64,000 nt of DNA from Clostridia bacterium (GTDB lineage Bacteria > Bacillota > Clostridia > Christensenellales > Borkfalkiaceae), in NCBI GenBank assembly GCA_017415505.1, contig JAFQGG010000007.1, forward strand, positions 1 to 64,000, read 5' to 3'. The position numbers and the translations under genes were made by a program. This document shows positions 61,957 to 64,000 of this stretch, piece after piece; position 1 is the stretch's first letter; each line of letters opens with the position of its first letter. The notes under the pieces are model-generated. The model was given only the letters and a program-made list of their open reading frames with translations, made no database searches and had not been told where the DNA came from.

Positions 61957-62256
61957 TGATATAATCAATGTGTAAAGAAAATCTTTTATTCTTTACAGAC
62001 CTCACATTATAGATATTGTGGGCAAGAAAAAAATAAAAAATAAATAAAATCTCGTCCCGATTTGCAATAAAGGACAAGCGGATATGACATAGCGTAAAGG
62101 ATTAAGAAATTAGTCTTAAAGCGTTATGTGTGTACCCTAACTTTATTGCACCAATTTTTCGGGCATTGTAAGGCAGGGGTATCGCATAGGTTCATCCCTG
62201 CCTATATTATTTGCTTGGCTTTTATTGTTCTTCTTCAACGAGAGAAGGAGAAACAA
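61957..62256 (+). promoter_or_regulatory. Extended -10 promoter and long structured leader of the rightward arm
   Basis: TGATATAAT at 61957-61965 forms an extended -10 without a clear -35. The following 285 bases carry no gene; they contain CCTCACA/TTGTGGG and AGGCAGGG/CCCTGCCT hairpins (the second near 62172-62206). A riboswitch or attenuator is possible; no known class was recognised. Confidence 0.45.
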
Positions 62257-62751
62257 ATGGAAAAAAATTTTTATGTAACTATTAAAGGCAAGCGAATTAA
62301 AGTAACGGAAGAGGTATATCGCGCATATGTGAGACCTATTAGAAAAGAACAGCGTCAAAAGCGTAGAGATTGGAAGTGCAAAGTGATTGGACCTAAAGGG
62401 AATTTAATTCGCTGTCCGAATAAGTGCGAGGAATGTCCTTATGCAAAAGCGGGTAATCCCCCGAAAGGCAATAATCTTTCGTTGGATGAATTTAAGGAAT
62501 GTGGCATTGAAATTATTGATGAATCTATAAATCTTGAGGAAAAGGTTATTCAAGATGAAAAGATTGCTGAAGAAACAGTTCGTGTACATAATGCAATAAA
62601 AATGTTGGCGGCACGCGATCAACAGATAGTAATGATGTTCTATTATGAAAACTTAAATAAGGAGCAGATAGCTCAGAAATTGGGTGTTTCGCATCAAGCA
62701 ATTAGCAAAAGGATGAAGAAAATCCATGAAATTTTAAAAAATTTTCTATAA
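62257..62751 (+). CDS. Sigma-70 region-4-like regulator of the element (164 aa)
   Basis: Start at 62257, AAGGAG 6 bases upstream. C-terminal LAARDQQIVMMFYYENLNKEQIAQKLGVSHQAISKRMKKIHEIL is a sigma region 4/LuxR-like HTH. N-terminal part has KGKRIKVTEEVYRAYVRPIRKEQRQKRRDWKCKV and a cysteine set C..C..C (RCPNKCEECPYAKAG), perhaps metal binding. This fits the small sigma-like proteins of Tn1549-type elements. First gene of the rightward arm. Confidence 0.82.
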   Translation: MEKNFYVTIKGKRIKVTEEVYRAYVRPIRKEQRQKRRDWKCKVIGPKGNLIRCPNKCEECPYAKAGNPPKGNNLSLDEFKECGIEIIDESINLEEKVIQDEKIAEETVRVHNAIKMLAARDQQIVMMFYYENLNKEQIAQKLGVSHQAISKRMKKIHEILKNFL

Positions 62752-62858
62752 TCTTTAATTTTTTTTAAAAAGTGGTTGCGTTTTAAAAAAAAGTGTCCTT
62801 GGGATAGTGAGGGGAGTTGAAAAACGAAACTCAAATACATTATCGGAGGATATAAACA

Positions 62859-63101
62859 ATGGGATGTTTTGCTGGCAAGTTGAAGGGAGCGAATAACGTA
62901 TATCGCACGAAGCAGTATATCGTTACGCAACAAATCAAGTATGTCAATGATCCGTTTCTTGGCTCCTACATAGAAAGTCATGACGTGTTCTATAAGAGGA
63001 CGTGTGATAGGGATGCTATCTTTGAGAAAGTCTTTGAAATGAGATTTATGATTGACGGCGATAGAATCCACAGCAAGTTATATACGCGAAAGTATTTTTA
63101 A
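62859..63101 (+). CDS. Small element protein, unknown (80 aa)
   Basis: MGCFAGKLKGANNVYRTKQYIVTQQIKYVNDPFLGSYIESHDVFYKRTCDRDAIFEKVFEMRF. Strong ribosome site CGGAGG. The start MGCF is unusual (Cys at position 3). No family known to me. The 62752-62858 gap holds only AT-rich sequence. Confidence 0.65.
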   Translation: MGCFAGKLKGANNVYRTKQYIVTQQIKYVNDPFLGSYIESHDVFYKRTCDRDAIFEKVFEMRFMIDGDRIHSKLYTRKYF

Positions 63102-63327
63102 TATGGACGCGTAAGAGCAAGATAATAAACGTATTCCTGAACCAGTAATCGAATGTTTCGTGTCGCAAGCGGTAAAGGTGGCCACCTACACAAAGTCGCA
63201 CGGGGCGTATGTTCCATAAATGGGAAGCGTTGTATTATAAAAAACAAATGAATAGCTGAAATGCCGATGGCTAAAACCCATCAAGAAAGTAGGCAAATAA
63301 AAACGCATTATTTTTGGAGGAATTAAG
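63102..63327 (+). other. Non-coding gap with dyads
   Basis: 226 bases with no coding frame. Contains the perfect dyad GGTGGCCACC (63177-63186) and adjacent GC-rich stretches that can pair. Could hold a small RNA or a protein-binding site such as a transfer or replication control site; no known RNA class recognised. Confidence 0.35.
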
Positions 63328-63615
63328 ATGGCAGAAACTAATTTGAGAAAATGGTTGAAACCCTCTACGCGTGCCGCTGGTTATGCAGAAGAGCGTAAGT
63401 CGGGTATTCACATGAGAGGCAAAAAGAAGAATCAACCTTTGGATGATTATAACAAGGGTTTGAGATCGGGCTATATGTTGGCTCAATCGGACGCGGCAGG
63501 TATGTATCGTTACAAGATGGCGCGTGATGCAGGTTTAGAAAAGAAGGACGCTCAGCAATTCTCTCGTGAGAAGGGTACGAAGCTTCCCGAAAAGAAATCT
63601 AGCAAGAAAAACTAA
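63328..63615 (+). CDS. Small basic element protein (95 aa)
   Basis: Basic, low hydrophobicity: RKWLKPSTRAAGYAEERKSGIHMRGKKKNQPLDDYNKGLRSGYMLAQSDAAGMYRYKMARDAGLEKKDAQQFSREKGTKLPEKKSSKKN. A nucleic-acid-binding role is plausible from charge alone. Ribosome site GGAGG. Followed 14 bases later by the next gene. Confidence 0.65.
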   Translation: MAETNLRKWLKPSTRAAGYAEERKSGIHMRGKKKNQPLDDYNKGLRSGYMLAQSDAAGMYRYKMARDAGLEKKDAQQFSREKGTKLPEKKSSKKN

Positions 63616-63629
63616 GGAGGTGGGATTGA

Positions 63630-63974
63630 ATGAAGCAGCTTATGGTGGGTAGGGAAACCTATGTCAGCAAGAAGGACAATCAGGAGCATTTCTCCTATTT
63701 CGTTAAAGGTATCGTAAGAGGTAAAGAGGTAAAAGTTCGTATTGTACCGCCCGATTTTGGTGGTTATAACGTTCTTGAAATCGTATTCGGGAGCGACGAT
63801 TATGCCGAGCTTACGGTGAAGCCTTTCGAAATCAAGGACGAAAAAGGTAAAGTTACCATGCAAGGCAATATGTACGGCGTAAAATCCGTGGATGAAGACG
63901 GTGTGGTTTACGAATGCAAGATTAAGCCTTTTCAGGAGTCTGACAAAGCTTTGCTTTCTATGCTTTTGAATTAA
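63630..63974 (+). CDS. Element protein, beta-rich (114 aa)
   Basis: MKQLMVGRETYVSKKDNQEHFSYFVKGIVRGKEVKVRIVPPDFGGYNVLEIVFGSDDYAELTVKPFEIKDEKGKVTMQGNMYGV. Alternating strands typical of an OB- or beta-barrel-like fold; a single-strand DNA-binding role is possible but not shown. GGAGG 8 bases before the ATG. Another gene begins at 63995 (ATG AAT) and runs off the window. Confidence 0.7.
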   Translation: MKQLMVGRETYVSKKDNQEHFSYFVKGIVRGKEVKVRIVPPDFGGYNVLEIVFGSDDYAELTVKPFEIKDEKGKVTMQGNMYGVKSVDEDGVVYECKIKPFQESDKALLSMLLN

Positions 63975-64000
63975 AGAATAGGGGCAGGTACGAGATGAAT

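Larger units (their letters stand above)
50465..64000. mobile_element. Integrative (conjugative-type) element, left part
   Basis: AT-rich DNA with different codon use, many short overlapping genes and conjugative-element families (PcfJ, PcfK, DUF6809, DUF4314, sigma-like regulators), inserted in the 3' end of the rRNA methyltransferase gene. Two divergent arms (leftward to 50905, rightward from 62257) flank a cargo region (57.1-61.8 kb). No integrase, relaxase or coupling protein is in the window; they would lie beyond the right edge. Confidence 0.75.

Noticed and set aside
62128..62256. Longer N-terminus for the sigma-like gene
   Set aside because: The extension would cover the leader hairpins and the strong AAGGAG site directly before the ATG at 62257.

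Overview
The window looks like a chromosome segment of an uncultured Clostridia (Firmicutes), most likely a gut organism. The signs are the rpmG-secE-nusG-rplK-rplA-rplJ-rplL order, L1- and L10-type leaders of Firmicutes style, TTGACA-17-TATAAT promoters, strong AGGAGG ribosome sites, BspA-type leucine-rich-repeat (LRR_5) surface proteins, and clostridial families such as DUF1385, DUF975 and DUF5685. The genus-level assignment is inference. No rRNA, tRNA or CRISPR array was seen.

Layout, left to right. 1-4.9 kb: the end of a MmeI/YeeA-type DNA methyltransferase with a mosaic, AT-rich recognition domain, then uvrA. 5-10 kb: small envelope proteins (an LRR protein, two membrane proteins), a PLP aminotransferase and two tandem YbjN-like proteins downstream of a 181-bp palindromic MITE-like element. 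10.3-13.9 kb: the ribosomal/secretion/antitermination cluster, with an L1-binding mimic before rplK and an attenuator before rplJ. 13.9-18 kb: two leftward genes with an N-terminal TIR domain and cytoplasmic LRR_5 arrays. 18-22.6 kb: an SbcD/YhaO-like nuclease, an SbcC/YhaN-like ATPase and a Gfo/Idh oxidoreductase. 22.6-31.7 kb: a surface cluster of a double-vWA membrane protein (frameshifted near its start), an LRR lipoprotein and an Ig-like lipoprotein. 31.7-36.6 kb: a phosphopantetheinyl transferase, three tandem paralogous membrane proteins, mgsA behind a second palindromic element, a YfcE-type phosphoesterase and a zinc-less MDR protein. 36.7-50.8 kb: housekeeping genes (rpmE, a DUF1385-PrmC fusion, prfA, obg, yhbY, grpE, an acetyltransferase, an XRE regulator, an aspartate aminotransferase, a P-loop protein, thrC, DUF5685, a J-like protein and an RlmD-type rRNA methyltransferase).

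From about 50.47 kb, inside the 3' end of the rRNA methyltransferase gene, base and codon use change abruptly to AT-rich, and an integrative (conjugative-type) element runs off the right edge. Its leftward arm (57.1 to 50.9 kb) carries PcfJ, PcfK fused to a MutS-I-like domain, DUF6809, DUF4314, a sigma-region-4 protein, a GP88-like cysteine protein and several small unknowns. Its rightward arm (62.2 kb on) starts with a sigma-like regulator. Between the divergent arms sits cargo: the 3' remnant of a LlaJI-like restriction endonuclease and a compact three-gene cluster (57.8-61.8 kb). That cluster encodes a 201-aa protein, a 500-aa protein with C-terminal glycine-rich membrane helices, and a 633-aa HEXXH (ImmA/IrrE-like) protein. 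It is the best candidate in the window for an undescribed defence or stress system.

Several pieces fit together functionally. PrmC methylates the GGQ of the release factor encoded by the next gene, prfA. L1, L10 and L7/L12 are controlled through their own leaders. The SbcD/SbcC-like pair overlaps in function and position. The LRR proteins of the envelope and of the TIR pair share the same repeat type and the same C-terminal cap motif.
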